Shown here: positions 12,301 through 27,800 of the stretch, in pieces
Layout: the number at the start of each line of letters is the position of its first letter
Position numbering within the stretch: position 1 is the stretch's first letter
Source: Desmodesmus armatus
Taxonomy: Eukaryota > Chlorophyta > Chlorophyceae > Sphaeropleales > Scenedesmaceae
DNA: 64,000 nucleotides
Assembly: GCA_007449985.2 (NCBI GenBank)
Contig: VIIQ02000327.1
Coordinates: 1 to 64,000, forward strand
Reading direction: 5' to 3'
The notes under the pieces: model-generated
What the model was told of the DNA's origin: nothing
Database searches by the model: none
Seen by the model: the letters and a program-made list of their open reading frames with translations, nothing else
Translations under genes and position numbers: made by a program

Positions 12301-13033
12301 AGAAACAGTTTCAAGTACACAAAAGCTTCTCACGTGTCGTCCACAGGGAGTGAGAAATGTCAAGCCTTGAAGGCAGCAACAGGGAAGAACACATCCAGCT
12401 TGCACTGCTTTTCAAAGGGACATGCGCCTCATGTTGGGGAGGTACCAGGTCTTCGGCCGTCGCTCTTGCCTGCCTGTGTTGTCACTGCCACGATCACTGG
12501 CGGGTGTGCACAGCAGGCTGACCCAAACCTAAAGATTGAGGTCCAACAGCAGAAGTGATGGTGCGTGCTGCACTGGCCACTGTGACCCTCAGGTGCTGTG
12601 CGCACACAGCAATTCACAGCGGCTGCAGTTGTGCTGTACTTGACTGTGCCAAACACCAGCGCTGTGCAGGTTGGGGAACAGGTAACACCAGCATTATGTT
12701 GTGCTTGCAAGCCCTGCTGCTAGCCAGCTTTGAGCCTTGACGTGTTGCCGGTCGGCCTACTCAGCCGTACTGCACGTGTGGCACGTGCAAAGTCAAGCAT
12801 CAGTGCCCTTCTTGGGGTAGGGCCTGCTACTGTGTAACTGAGTATGCCTACAGCTTCCAAGTGCACACAACATCAGCCACACCCACAGCTGTATGACTTA
12901 TTACTCTATTAACTGCATTGCACAGTGTTTTTGGAGTAACTGGGGAGTAGCTGGGGAGTAAGTGAGCAATTGGAGGAATAAGTGACCGTCGCTCTGGACT
13001 TACCCAGGAGTTTCAGTTGAAAACGTTGGTAGG
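9386..13033. mobile_element. Candidate eroded DNA transposon with subterminal GGAGTAACT repeats
   Basis: Both ends carry clusters of GGAGTAAC/T and the complementary GACTTACTCC motifs: at least six on the left (9400-9560) and five on the right (12900-13010). The flanks are two parts of the dispersed repeat: the left flank ends CTGAAACCCTACAGACG and the right flank starts AAACCTACTGTAGACGCCGCC. This suggests insertion into a repeat copy with a short duplicated target. Terminal inverted repeats are weak (only ACGTTT is shared). Minus-strand coding fragments inside (10290-11013, 11387-11671, 11717-11944) look protein-like but match no transposase I can name. Confidence 0.45.
10290..11013 (-). 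CDS. Unrecognised protein-coding fragment in the candidate transposon (two exons)
   Basis: Reading leftward, a first block from about 11013 encodes a basic stretch (CWRQAYREVGCLRVLEACSK, then ELAKRQQGTDNDNTT) and ends at a CTACAG/GTGAGG donor at 10824. A second block from about 10735 begins CHDKCTHCGGCSVPGHSMVM, continues SPDGRAWCEQPP, and ends VLWVAQ at a GTACAT donor at 10290. The CxxC and CxxxxxH spacing suggests a zinc-binding module. More coding-like pieces upstream (11717-11944: VRLHLIRRDSLPFRILK) and at 11387-11671 may be earlier exons. No intact catalytic domain was identified. An eroded transposase or element-encoded protein is inference from location only. Confidence 0.3.
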
Positions 13034-14300
13034 GAAACCTACTGTAGACGCCGCCGGCCTGTCAATTTAAACAGGTCCATCCAATCACTTGTGCCGGGCA
13101 CCCAACACAGGGCAACAATAACTGGCGCTCCTCTCACACTAGCAACCAGCTGGTGAGGTCAGTCACACAACTTCAGGTGGGCCCAGCCAGTCTTACCCTA
13201 CCAGAAGTAGAAGCGGAGGTAACTTTCGATGGGGTATGTTTGCGATGCAAACACACACATATTTCCAGATTGTGGCACCCACACTTCAGGACATTTCAGC
13301 TGTCCACACCCCCACCACACTCTAGCCCCGGGCTACAACTCCAGCCCTTGTTGAAACAAGTGAGCCACTGAGACAATGCTGAAATCACCAGCCTGTGCAG
13401 TTGGGTCCAAACCATAACCCTCAACCCTCGAGCTGAAGCCACCAGCCTGAGGCACTGCTCATGGCACATCATGTCCGACATGATGAGTCATCATCACATC
13501 ATGCGGGAGTCCCAGAAAACCAGTTCACTGGCGGACGTTCCCATGTTCATGCAACCCCCGGGGTAAGTTACATACCCCATGTTCCTCCCTCTGCCCCGGG
13601 GTGGTGGGCCACCACCACCAACACACGCGTGTATTCAATCAAACATGCACCGGCTTCAAAAGCCACTAGGGAGCCCGTACAGTGTACGTGAACCCCCTTG
13701 ACCCCCCTTGACCGCCACCAATTTACACACGTTGATTGTACCCCATCCCCCACCCTCAAACCCCAACTGACACACTCACTCGCATCAAACATTACTGAAG
13801 CCTTCAGCAACGGCACAAGCCGCAGGCCGCCCACGGTGGAGGTACACATCACCGCCAACCTCATGCACCGCCATGCCGTTTAGGGCCTGCTAAATCAATG
13901 CCATTGGGCCACATATGTTCACTAAGAAGATCCCCAGGTGCATAGACACTTGCGTGCTCACTTGTTGCACATGATGGTGCAATGGGTCAACCCACAAGTG
14001 GTGCTGTCGTGCCAAACACAGTGAATGTGTGCACATAAGTTCAGTAAAGCATGCATTGCCGTGAGCAACCGTACAAGCTTCAGGCCACGGTGGAGGTACA
14101 CATCACCGGCAACCTCAAGCACCGCCACATGCCATGCCATGCCAATGCGTGTCAAATGAATGCCATTGAGCCACATACATTCACTGAGTGGCTCCCCAGA
14201 TGTGATCCTGGGACGATCGGCTATGGGGTGAACGGCATATGTTGGCTCTGGAATTCTGGGAGATGGGTACAAGGAGTGAACTGTACTGAGGGGCTACCAC
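13034..14300. repeat. Dispersed repeat copy 4 plus a 260-base tandem pair
   Basis: Bases 13034-13470 repeat the family modules (CTACTGTAGACGCCGCC, CTAGCAACCAGCTGGTGAGG, CTTCAGGACATTTCAGCTG, CACCAGCCTGAGGCACTG). Bases 13795-13945 and 14055-14205 are a diverged tandem pair sharing CACGGTGGAGGTACACATCA, AATGCCATTGRGCCACATA and TTCACTRAG. No coding function is supported. Confidence 0.55.
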
Positions 14301-14380
14301 CTTCATTGTCCACGAACAGCTGCACCTCCACCACAGCAAGCTCAGAGCTGCCGCGGTTATAACCGCTGGGTGCACCGATC
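14300..14380 (-). pseudogene. Fragment of the Cys-rich protein last exon
   Basis: GAACAGCTGCACCTCCACCACAGCAAGCTCAGAGCTGCCGC-like sequence matches the 3' end of the last exon in copies A (about 3530-3575) and B (about 14540-14590), but the upstream exon sequence is missing. It looks like a third, truncated copy just beyond copy B. Confidence 0.5.
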
Positions 14381-14528
14381 AGGACACCCTCATCTTGACA
14401 AGGCCGTCCAGCAGTGCATCACACTATGTAAGATACCCTGGACCCCCCTGATCTTGGATAGACTGAAACAGAGAGTTTAGGGACCTCCTGTTGCATTCAG
14501 GGGGATGATTTCCGAAATTGGGTCAAAT

Positions 14529-17577
<3,049 letters not shown>

Positions 17578-18450
17578 CTTTGCCATCACAAAAGAAGTAT
17601 GCTGCCTTGTTCGCTAAGATGGCCCGGAAACCGTGATTGCTTGCTACCAAACGGAAGATGCTCAGTTGCTGCTTTAGTTGATAAGCAATGTTGTTTTTAT
17701 CAGCTTTGATTGCAAACATGAGATGGAGGGGAAGGTTGAGCAAGCATCTCTGCTGCCATGATTTCACACCCATGTTGTCATCACGCATGCGCAACCGGGC
17801 CGGCAACTCAAGCTTTGGCGATGAGCTTGAATGAACGCGTGCTTCATCTTAAGGTATTTGTGCTTGTGAAACCTACAATGCACAAGTACGATATACGCAT
17901 CGTTGTTGGGGTGGTAGGAGCGAAAAGCAGCACCAGGGCAGCTGCGACGAGCACAAACGGCTCGATCTCTGCAGGCCAGCATCATGTAGATCGCCCCAGC
18001 TCTTGATAAAAGCCTTTATTAATAATGCTGTCGCTGTGCTATGCCGTTTTGGGTGCTGGCTGTACAGTTTGGATGTGAATGCAGCAGTACCAACTGGAGG
18101 AATGCGTTGTGCACCTTGAGAAATGGATTGTGGCGTATTTATGCTGCATCAGTCGTGCGTTTCGATAAAATTGAGACCCAGTAGCAGCGTGTGAATGACA
18201 GCACAGGAAACAAACAGGTTGAACATGGGAGGGTGGAGGGCATGATCCTAGCTGCCGCAGGTGCTGCAACGCCCTGCCTGTTCCAGGGAAACATGGTGTC
18301 ACTGACTCAGTGTGGCACAGTGGCTGTCAAGACATTGTGTCACTTCTACAGCTGCCGTCAAGTTCCGAGCGGCTAACCCACACGCAATGAGGTGTCATGG
18401 GCTGGCTGAGAGGGTAGGTCACCACTGCAGCACAAGCAAACCAGCACAGA

Positions 18451-19900
18451 GCCGTTACAGTACAGCAACCCCTGGCACCCCACACCATCCATCTTAAAGA
18501 AGCAGGCCCAAGGGCCTACCAACCAGACCAGAAAGCAACCCCGCCATTGACAGTGGCAGTGTCAGAAACAGTTGCACCACCAATGATCACACTAACAGTG
18601 ATGTATGTGACATCCTCACCTGTCCTCACAGAAACATACACACAGCGACTGCACCATGCATTGAACAGCCTTAACCTCCAGCCCTAAAGCAAGCCACCAA
18701 CACGTTGCAGGTGGTTGGCCTCCAACACGCTTAGGTTCTTGTGCTTTGAGGGCGTTCCAAACCACAAGATGCACAAAGCATGAGTGGCCTTGTCACAGCA
18801 TGCGACGTACATGCCCACATACACGGCGGGGCGAAAGCATGCAACAGCCGCACAACTGGGATGCACATGCAGAAGGGAGAGCAGCCTCCCCTTGCCTACT
18901 TGACTGCTAGAAGAGCGCGACTTCCGCCATAGAAAAGGCTTGGACACTCCCATTTGCTGACAAAGTGCGTTGAGCACTGCCCACGGCATGGTACGACCTT
19001 CACATGTAAGTCTACATGCCCAACAAGCAGCAAGCTGCCCAATCCGACACCTCAAAACCACAACTAGCATATTCCGCCCTACATGTGGATGGCTTTCAAA
19101 GCAGGCACGGCGGCAACTAAGGGGCACGCGAGTGTCCTATCAGCCACACTTTCACTGTTGACACATGTTTTCTTGCAGATAGAGAGTGACAAGACCACAC
19201 AAGAGGCGTCCCAATCCCACATCATGCATCCCATGACCCGTGCTGTCATGTCAAAAGCCACCAGGTATGTTGTCGGGTCCCTGACATGCAACTGCACGCA
19301 CCAAGCAAGCACCGTACCCCCCCCCCCCCCCCACACACACCACAAGCAAGAAACTTCAACCCCATCCATACACCAACCTTTCGACGCACCAATCAAGCAC
19401 GCCTGACAACAAACCTACAGACCACACACTCCCTCCCAACCGCACACCTGAGGAAACATAGTACCAGAAACAAAGGTAGTGCACAGCACCCAGGCGTGCT
19501 GTCAGCATGCAGCTGTTGCTTGCCCCCCAAGTACGATGTACTACAGCAAAGGCCAACACACCATGGAACGCTCAGCCAGTTGCCAAAGGCACAGGTAGCA
19601 TGTGTGCATGCTGCATACAGGGTGTCCTGCTGCTTCCCATCATCCGCTGTACTTACTGGCGCAACTGCCCCACCTCAGCACTTGCCGTAGACACATCTGC
19701 TGCTATGAGAACCACACAACTGCAGATGCTGTAGCTGCTGTTGCAGTGAGCATCGAGCACTGCTGCTGCTGCAACAGTTGCACCAAATCCGGCATTGTCT
19801 CTTCACCAAAGGCAGCTGTTGCAGTAGCCTCCCTCAACCCTCAAACAGACCCCGACCCAACTGCAACCCAATACGTGGACAACACAAAACACCCACACTC
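18451..19900. other. Unassigned region with one candidate plus-strand exon
   Basis: Between 19180 and 19264 an 85-base block is bounded by TTTTCTTGCAG and GTATGTTG and reads IESDKTTQEASQSHIMHP on the plus strand, so it could be an internal exon. Minus-strand frames at 18684-19127 also look protein-like (MPWAVLNALCQQMGVSKPFL). The two interpretations conflict and no start or family was found. The rest is poly-C and CA-rich. Confidence 0.25.
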
Positions 19901-19901
19901 T

Positions 19902-20030
<129 letters not shown>

Positions 20031-20179
20031 CCATACAAGCAAAGGCAAAAGCATGCCGGCAAGCAGCACATGCAACCTGCTGCCAACACGCATACACACA
20101 AACTTTCACACACCGCAACACAGCCCAGCCGCTGGCAGGGGAAACACGCCCCCCCCCTTCTGCCACAAGCAGCACAGGC

Positions 20180-21841
20180 AAAGGGGTTTAGGGTTTAGGG
20201 CCCTGCCAAACCCTGATCTGCTGCTGCCTTGTGAAAGGTGCGCAGCCCCCAACCCTGCACCTGCTTGCTGCTGCTGCCGTTGCCGTGGCAAGTGTGCAGG
20301 CCCCACAGCTGCAGCTGCTGCTGGATGTGCATGCCCCTCGAAAGCATGCTACTGCTGCTTTTGTGAGGTGGGAAACCCCAACCCTGCAGTAGCTGCTGCT
20401 GCAACTGCTTGGTAATCCCTGCCTGATAGCCCCTAACAACCTGCTGCTGCTGCTGCTGCCTTGGCACAGCCCCTAAGACTGCAAGCTGCTGCTGTTCTTG
20501 CTTGATAGCCTCTAGACACCTGCAGCAGCAGCTGCTGCTGCTCAGCCCTCTGCAAGCATACTTTGCTGCTGCCACTGCTGCTGCTGCCCTCGTCTTTTGC
20601 AGCAAGTCTGTCCCCACTTCTCCCATGTGACCACAAGTACCCCTGCATCCCACCACCCGCTGTCGCCGCCACTGCTGCTGCTGCTGCTGTCTGCCACTCA
20701 TTGCTGCTGCTGCTGCCACCTACAACAATCGCTGCTGCTGCTGCCACCCGCAACAAGTGCTGCTGCTGTCTGCCACAACTGCTGTTGCAATGGCATTTCA
20801 GCACGCGCAAGCAGCTGCGCACGGCAGCTGGTGTCCCTCCTCAAAACCTTCCCAAAAGTGCCCACACGCACAATCAGCAGGAGCAGCCCCCAAGGGCCTG
20901 TGCTGCTGCTGCCGCTGGTTGTGCTGCTGCTGCTGTTGCGTGTTGTGCCACACCCCTGTTGAAGTGGCATGTCACACTGACAAACTGTCTGTCATTTGTG
21001 ATTAGCTGGGACAGCTGCAGCAAACAGGAACTCGAACAGCATGCAGCTGCTGATGCCACAGCCACCGTCCTGGTGCTGCAGCTGCTGCCTAACCCCAAAC
21101 CCTTACATATCAAAACATCAAGACTGCCAGCAGAGCTGCTGCTGCTGCTGCTACAGCTCCTGCTGTGTACAGGCCTGGCCCTCACATCCACCTGCCATTG
21201 GCCTTGGCTGCTAGCAGCAGTGGCAGCAGCACCACACAACTTTTCTGCGGCTGCCCCACATGCCACCCCCGCAGCGGCTGTGGCTGCCGCTGCGCCACAA
21301 GAATGGCACGAGCACCCCTCCCTGTTGAAAGCAGGCCCTTTCTGCACATTGATCCTCCCTGCCCCTGCAGCCCCTGGTGCGGCAGCTACTGTTGCTGCTG
21401 CCGCTCTCAAGGTGCTGTAGGGAGAGCAAAGGGCATCCCTCCCCGGCAAGGGCACTGCTGCCTGCACCCTCCCTTTCCCTTATGCCTTCTGCTGCTGCAG
21501 CTAGTTGTACTGCCGCTGCTGCTGCTGTCAAGATGCTGCTAGGAGGGGAAGGCATGGGCCTTGCCTCAGCAAAGGCACTGCTGCCTGCACCCTCCCTGCC
21601 CCTGCCATGTGCAGCCCCTTTTCACTGATGACAACCCTGCAGGATCCTGCTGCTGCTGTTGTTGCTGCTGCAACATCAAATACAAGGCCTTGCGGGGTTC
21701 TGCAGCCCATTACTGCTGCATGCAGTCCTCCTTCTCTCCTTGCTGCTCCAGATGCTGCCGCATGATTGAAGAGGCAAGGGCACCTCTCAAGCAAAGGCAC
21801 CGCTGCAAACCCTTACGGCTGCCATGTTCAGCTGCAGCTCT
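20180..21841. repeat. CTG-rich minisatellite region downstream of the large minus-strand gene
   Basis: Short (CTG)n runs are embedded in repeated modules such as CCCCAACCCTGCA (20245, 20372), GTGGCCTTGG-like stretches, and a GGCAGTGCC/CTGCCTGCACCCTCCCT module (21460, 21580, 21850). All six frames are open for long stretches because of the triplet bias, so frame length is not evidence of coding here. A 14-base TTTAGGG-type string lies near 20187-20201. The sequence may include the 3' untranslated region of the gene ending at 21842. Confidence 0.5.
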
Positions 21842-24800
21842 CTACTGCTGCCTGCAGCCTCCCTTCCCTCCCTGCTGCTCCTTCTTCCCCTCCCCTCCCG
21901 AAGCAGCAGCAGCACCACTGCTGCTGCTGCTGCCGCCAGTAGCTCCCAGCGTCACCCGGCACCCCTTCACCACCTTGCCAGCCCCACTGCTGCCAGCAGC
22001 AGCAGCAGCAGCAGCGGCGGCTGCGCCGCCGGCCCGGCGGCCGCTGAAGCTGCGGCGGCCGCCGCCGCTGCTGGTGCTGCTGCGCCGGCGGCCGCCGCTT
22101 CCGCCTTCTTCTGCGAGCACCGCATTGACCACGCGTTCGAATGCTGTCGCGACCGCCTCGGTGACGGCGGGGTTTATCTCCTCCCGGTAAACCCTGGGGA
22201 AGATGACCAGCGGGCGGCGGCTGTGCGGCGGCTGCGCGGGCGAGCCGCCGACGGCTGTGATGGCGGCTGCGACGACGGCACGCACCTCGGGGAGGACGCC
22301 GTCTGCTGCTGCTGCGCGAGCAGCTGCGGCACGGGACAGGCCGCTGCTGCTGCCACTGCTGCTGAGCCGGCGGGTGAGTGCTGTTGCTGCTGCTGCTGCT
22401 GGTGGCAGTACCTTGGTGATAGCGTTTGCGACCAACTGCTGCACCTGCGGCTCGATGCCTGCCCTAGGAATGTAATGTGCGTTGCCTGCTGCTCCTGCTG
22501 CGGGCGCTGCTGCACGTGGTCCCTTCTGCTGCTGCACTTGGGTGTTGAGGGGGAGGGGCTCACGCTTACGTCCCTTTGCTGGTTCCTTCTTCTGCTGCTG
22601 CTTTGCCGCATCAGCAGCAGCGGCAGCAGCGGAACCTGCCGCAGCAGCTGCGGCGGCTGGCTGCTGCTTCTGCTTGTCATGCTTGCCAGCTGCTGCTGCT
22701 GCCGCCACCGGCTGCTGCTTGGCCCCCTTACCCTTCTCTGGAGCAGCCTTGTCTAGCTGCTTCTGCTGCTGCTGTGCAGGCTGCTGCTGCTTCTGGCCTT
22801 TCTGCTGCTGCTTCCTATCGTCCGCAGCACCCTTGCCAGCAGCTGCACCAGCAGCAACAGCAGTACCGGCATGGCCCGGCTGCTGCTGCTGTTGCTGCTT
22901 GCGCCCAGTTGCAGGGCCGGCAGCAGCAGGCTCCGCTCGCTTAGTGGCAGCAGTGGCCGCCGCCGCTGCAGCAGCAGCAGCGGCAGCGGCAGCAGCTGCC
23001 CTGCTAGTGCTCCCATCTCCTGCCCTGTCCTTCTGAACCCCCGCCAGAGCACCCTTGAATGCGGCCAACCCACCCCACCCAGTGCAGGCCGGCTGGGTGT
23101 TGTCTCCTTCTCTTTCTTCCCTGAAGGCCTGTCCCCCCTGCCCCCGGCCCCACCCGGCCCACCTGCCCCACGGCCACCAGCTGTCCCTGAACCTGGCCCA
23201 CCCCTGCCGCCCTGCAATTGGGACTGGCGGTTACCTGGCCCAGCAGCTGGTCCACCGGTACGTGGGCCGTGCTGCTGGTGTGAGGGGCAAACTCGAAGCC
23301 AAAGCTGTCTGGGTTGTTGCGCCCGTCGTCCCGGGCACCACCTTGCTCAGGCTGCCAGCCACTGCCGCCACGCTGCTGCTGCTGCTGCTGCTGTGGCGGC
23401 GGCTGTGCTGGGCCGCCGGCCAGGTCGTGCTGCTGCCAAGTGGGGCCTGGGCCGGCCGGCCCCGCTCACGGCCCTGGACCACCCCCTGCAGCTGCTGCTG
23501 TGTTTGCTGCTGTTGCTGCTGTGGCCGCCGCTGCTCTGTGGCAACACTGCGGGCAGCAGCAGCGGCGGCTGCGGCAACACCGGCAGCAGCGACACCTGCG
23601 GGACCGCGGGTGCCACCCTGCGAGGGTGACAGTGGGCCTGTTGCTGGCCCCCTGTTGTTGCTGTTGCTGGTCCCCGCCCCTGGTCCCATCTTGCGGGCGA
23701 AGCCAGGAGGAGCTGCAGCAGCGGGTGGGGACACCGGGGTTGGGCCGGTCGCCCAGCTGCCCCCTCCTGCTGCATTGGCACTCCCGCTCCCTTGCTGGAA
23801 TCCACCTGGCCCACCCCTACCACCCGGCCCCTGCTGCTGCTGGCCTGGCGCACCAAACCCACCCGGCCCACCCCTGGGACCCTGCCCACCTTGCCCGCCA
23901 AAGCCCTGCTGCTGCTGGCCCATGAAGGACCCCATACCTGGCCCGCCACCCTGCTGCTGTTGTGGTCCACCTGGCCCAGGCCTTGAGCCCTTGAACCCTG
24001 GAGGGGCACCATCTGATGACTCAGACCGGCCCCGCTCCCTGTCAAGTCCCTGAACAATTGGCAGTTGCTGTGGCCGAGGGGGTCCCCCAACCGGCCCGGC
24101 CCCGTACCCCCCTGAACCCCCAAACCCTCCTTGCTGCTGGGACCCCTGGTAACCCCCACCTGGCCCAATGGGGGTGACCCCCTTACCTGGCCCGCCAAAC
24201 CCTTTGGGACCGTCGTCATCTTCATGTCCCATGACGCCCCGGCCCCTGGGTGACACCACCCCGGTGCCCCCACGTGCCTGCTGCTGCATCTGCTGCTGCT
24301 GCCACGTCTGCTGCTGGTGCTGCTGCGGCTGCTGGGGAGCCACCGCAGCCGCCGGCGGCTGCCGCTGCTGCTGCTGCTGGGCGGCAGGGGGCATCTGCAG
24401 GTTCATTCCTGCTGCTCGTGCTGCTGCCACCATTTGTGGCTGTGCCTCGGGTGGCATGGTGGTCAGCATTGTTTGCATGGTGGCCAGCATCTGTTGCAAG
24501 TGGGCCTCTTGTTGCTTCACCTGTATATGATAGCGTGAACACATGCATGTGTGTAAGTGGGTGCGTTAGCAGGCAGGTAGGCAGGTGGAAGGGGCAAGAG
24601 GGCGAGTGGGCAGCACTAGCAGGCGGGTGGGACGACAAAGGGCATAGCTGAGGGCGGTGTTGGGATTTCATGCATGTATGTCCCTTGAGTGGCATGGTGG
24701 TCAGCATTGCTGCATTGTGGCTAGCATCTGTTGCAAGTGGGCCTCCTGTTGCTTCACCTGCGTGAGCAAAGGTCTAAATGTACATGTATGCATGCATGAA

Positions 24801-27800
24801 CTAGCACGTCACCGAGCAAGCAGGCAGGCGGGAAGGGGGGGGGGTACACAGCAGGTGGAAGCGCGCACGGGTATGGGAGTGGGTGTGGTGTACGCGGGTG
24901 GGCAAGAGGGCAAGCAAGCAGGAGACTGAGCTACACAGACAGCCAGTGAGCACGCACGCACGCACGCCAGCCAGTACGTAAAAATGAGCCTGGTACATCC
25001 CCTTCCCAACAAGGACAAGGCAGCAAGCACGCAAGCAGAGGGCCATCATGATGCAATCATCGCCAGCAAGTAGTATGCCAGCACAAGTGCAGCCCACCCC
25101 CCTGACCCCACAGGAGTCACCCATTCCTCTAAATCAGCTGCTGCGTTGCAACACGCGTGCTTATGCGTGTGAGGAACTTCTTGCAAGCATCCACATGGCA
25201 CAACATACCCATAACGTGTACTGCAGAGTATGCTGCAGAGAAAAGTGCACATGATCGGTGACATAAACCAACAGTAACACGCGAAACACTTGTGCAGACA
25301 CCACGTGACATTTTTGAAACAGCTATACCAGGGACGCCATGCACGAGTACTGTCACACAGAAGCAAATCACGCAAAACAACAGGGTAGCAAGACCGGAAG
25401 GTGATGTATTTGACCCACACGTAACCACAATACTTCACCCCGATATGGACAGGCCAGACAAAGAATAAGAGAAATAAGAGAATAAGTAAATGAAAGAAAA
25501 CCACTGTGTGCCCACCTGCTGCTCCTTGGCCAGCAGTTGTTGCTCCTTGGCCATCAGCTGCTGCTGCTGAACCATCTGCTGGAACTGCGGGTAAAACGAC
25601 AGAGGCACCCCGGGGGGGGGGGGGGGGGCATTATGAACTGGAGGCGCAGCTTGTGTGCTCCTGAGTGTGCAGAAAGATAGGGCAAGGGGGAGGGGTGTCT
25701 GACATGCACAGCTAATGCTGCTGGTTGCTCCTTGGCCATCAGCTGCTGCTGAAAACACGCGGGCGCGGGGCGGGGGGGGGGGGGGGGAAGACCACATGCA
25801 GGGCACTCGTGTCATGTAGGTGATTGCAGCAGCAGGGTCTGTTGCCCCCCCCCCTCTCTCTGCTGGCATGCATGACACACATTAACCCTATGTATCAATA
25901 CACACAACAATTACCCACCCAACCCCCCTCCCCCCCCCCCCCACCACCACCACACACACACAATTGAACCCTCCCCCCCCCCCCATGTCAAGTCCCCCCT
26001 TCCAAAAAAACTACCATCGCCGACAAGTACGCATACACGAACACCCCCTGCCTTAGGGCTCCTTACCTGAGCCATGTAGGCCATCGCAGCAGCAGGGTCT
26101 GTCGGCCAGCCCACCGCCCCTGCCCCCAGCCCTCAGATCCCTCCTACTCCCCAGCTTGCATGCATGGCACACATACGCTCGGTGTCAGCAGACAACATTC
26201 CCCCCCACCCCCCACCCCCCACCCCCCACAGTGACCCCCACCCACCACCATACATGCAACCCCTCCCTTCAGGGCTCCTTACCTGTGCCATGTAGGCCAT
26301 TGCAGCAGCAGGGTCTGTCCGCCGGTCACCCGGCACACATATCCCCCCCCCCCTCCCGCTGCATGTGACACAAACATATACGCTATTTTGCAACACACAA
26401 CACGACCTCCCCCCCCCCTCTCCCCTCCCCCCCCCCTCCCCTTCACAAACACACAAGTTGACCCCCCCCCCCCAAAAAAAGGGACCCCCACACACCTGTG
26501 CCATGTAGGCCATTGCAGCAACAGGGTCTGTCAACCAGCCCACCGCCCCAACACACTGCACTGCCTGTGTCTACACACACCACTTGCACAACTGACAAAC
26601 ACATTCACCATGTTTTGACACCCCCCCCCCCAAAAAAACAGGACCCCCCCCCCCACCTGTGCCATGTAGGCCATTGCAGCAGCAGGGTCTGTCGGCCAGC
26701 ACCCCCCCCCCCCACCCTGTCCCCACTTGCATGAATGACACACAGCCCTGTTGCAGGTCTGTCCTGTCTGTTGCACAACAAAGAACAAGACCTCCCCCTC
26801 CCCTTCCGCCCCCCCCCCCCTCCCCCGGCTGCAAAAAACAAGCAAACACAAAACAGAACCCCCACCCACCTGTGCCATGTAGGCCATCGCAGCAGCAGGG
26901 TCTGTCGGCCAGCCCACAGTTCCTGTACTGTTAGTGCTGCTGGGCCCCTGGGGCTGCTGCTGCTGCTGCTGCTGGGGCGCAACCTGCTGCTGCTGCTGGG
27001 GAGCAATGTGCTGCTGCTGCTGCTGCGCTTGTTGCTGCTGCTGGGGCGGCGCCACCGGCTGCTGTGGAACTGCAACCGGCTGCTGCTGCTGCTGCGGCTG
27101 CTGCGGCTGCTGATACGGAGCCTGGTACTGCTGCTGGTGCGGCGGCTGCTGCTGCTGCTGCATCGGCTGCTGGTACTGCACCTGCTGCTGCTGGTACGGC
27201 TGCTGCACTACAGCAGCAGCAGGAGCTGGGCCAGGTGCTGCTACAGCAGCAGCACCGTAACCCGGCCCAGGAGCAACAGCGTAACCCGGCCCGGTGATGG
27301 TTGGTGCCCCACCATACCGAGTCATCACTGCTGCATTGCTGCCAGCAGCAGCAGGAGCAGCAGCAGCAGCGGCGGCTGGCTGCTGCTGCTGCCGGAGAGC
27401 AGGCGGTGTGTAGGAGGCCGGTCCGCCCCTGGCAGCAATGGGAGCAGCCGCCGCCCCGGTGGCAGCAATGCCACTGCTGCCAGCAGCAGTGGCGGCTACC
27501 GGCGGCTGTGCCGGGTGCCTGTGCTGCTCAGCAGCAGCAACAGTAGCTCCTGGGATGGCTTGCTGCTGCTGCCAGGTGAACTGCTCTCTGTTGACGACAG
27601 CAGCAGCAGCAGCAGCGGCCGCAGCTGCAGCAGCAGGAGGCGCACCGCCAGGAGCAGCAACAGGCATCAACCGCTGCTGCTGCTGCTGCTGCTGCTGACC
27701 GGCAGCAGTGGGAGTGCCTGTGGGAGCAGCAGCAGAAGCAGCAGTACCGCCGTACTGCATTGGTGCGTACTGCTGAGCGTACTGGGCTTGTGCTGCTGCT

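Noticed and set aside
20187..20201. TTTAGGG-like string as a telomere
   Set aside because: Only two units, flanked by unrelated sequence. Too short for an interstitial telomere claim.
20563..21420. Long plus-strand open frame rich in Leu/Ala in the CTG repeat region
   Set aside because: All frames on both strands stay open there because CTG/CAG triplets contain no stops. The composition is that of a repeat shadow, with no motif or splice support.
22482..23629. Plus-strand open frames rich in Cys, Ala and Pro opposite the large minus-strand gene
   Set aside because: They mirror the Ala/Gln/Gly coding on the minus strand, where splice sites and motifs agree between exons.
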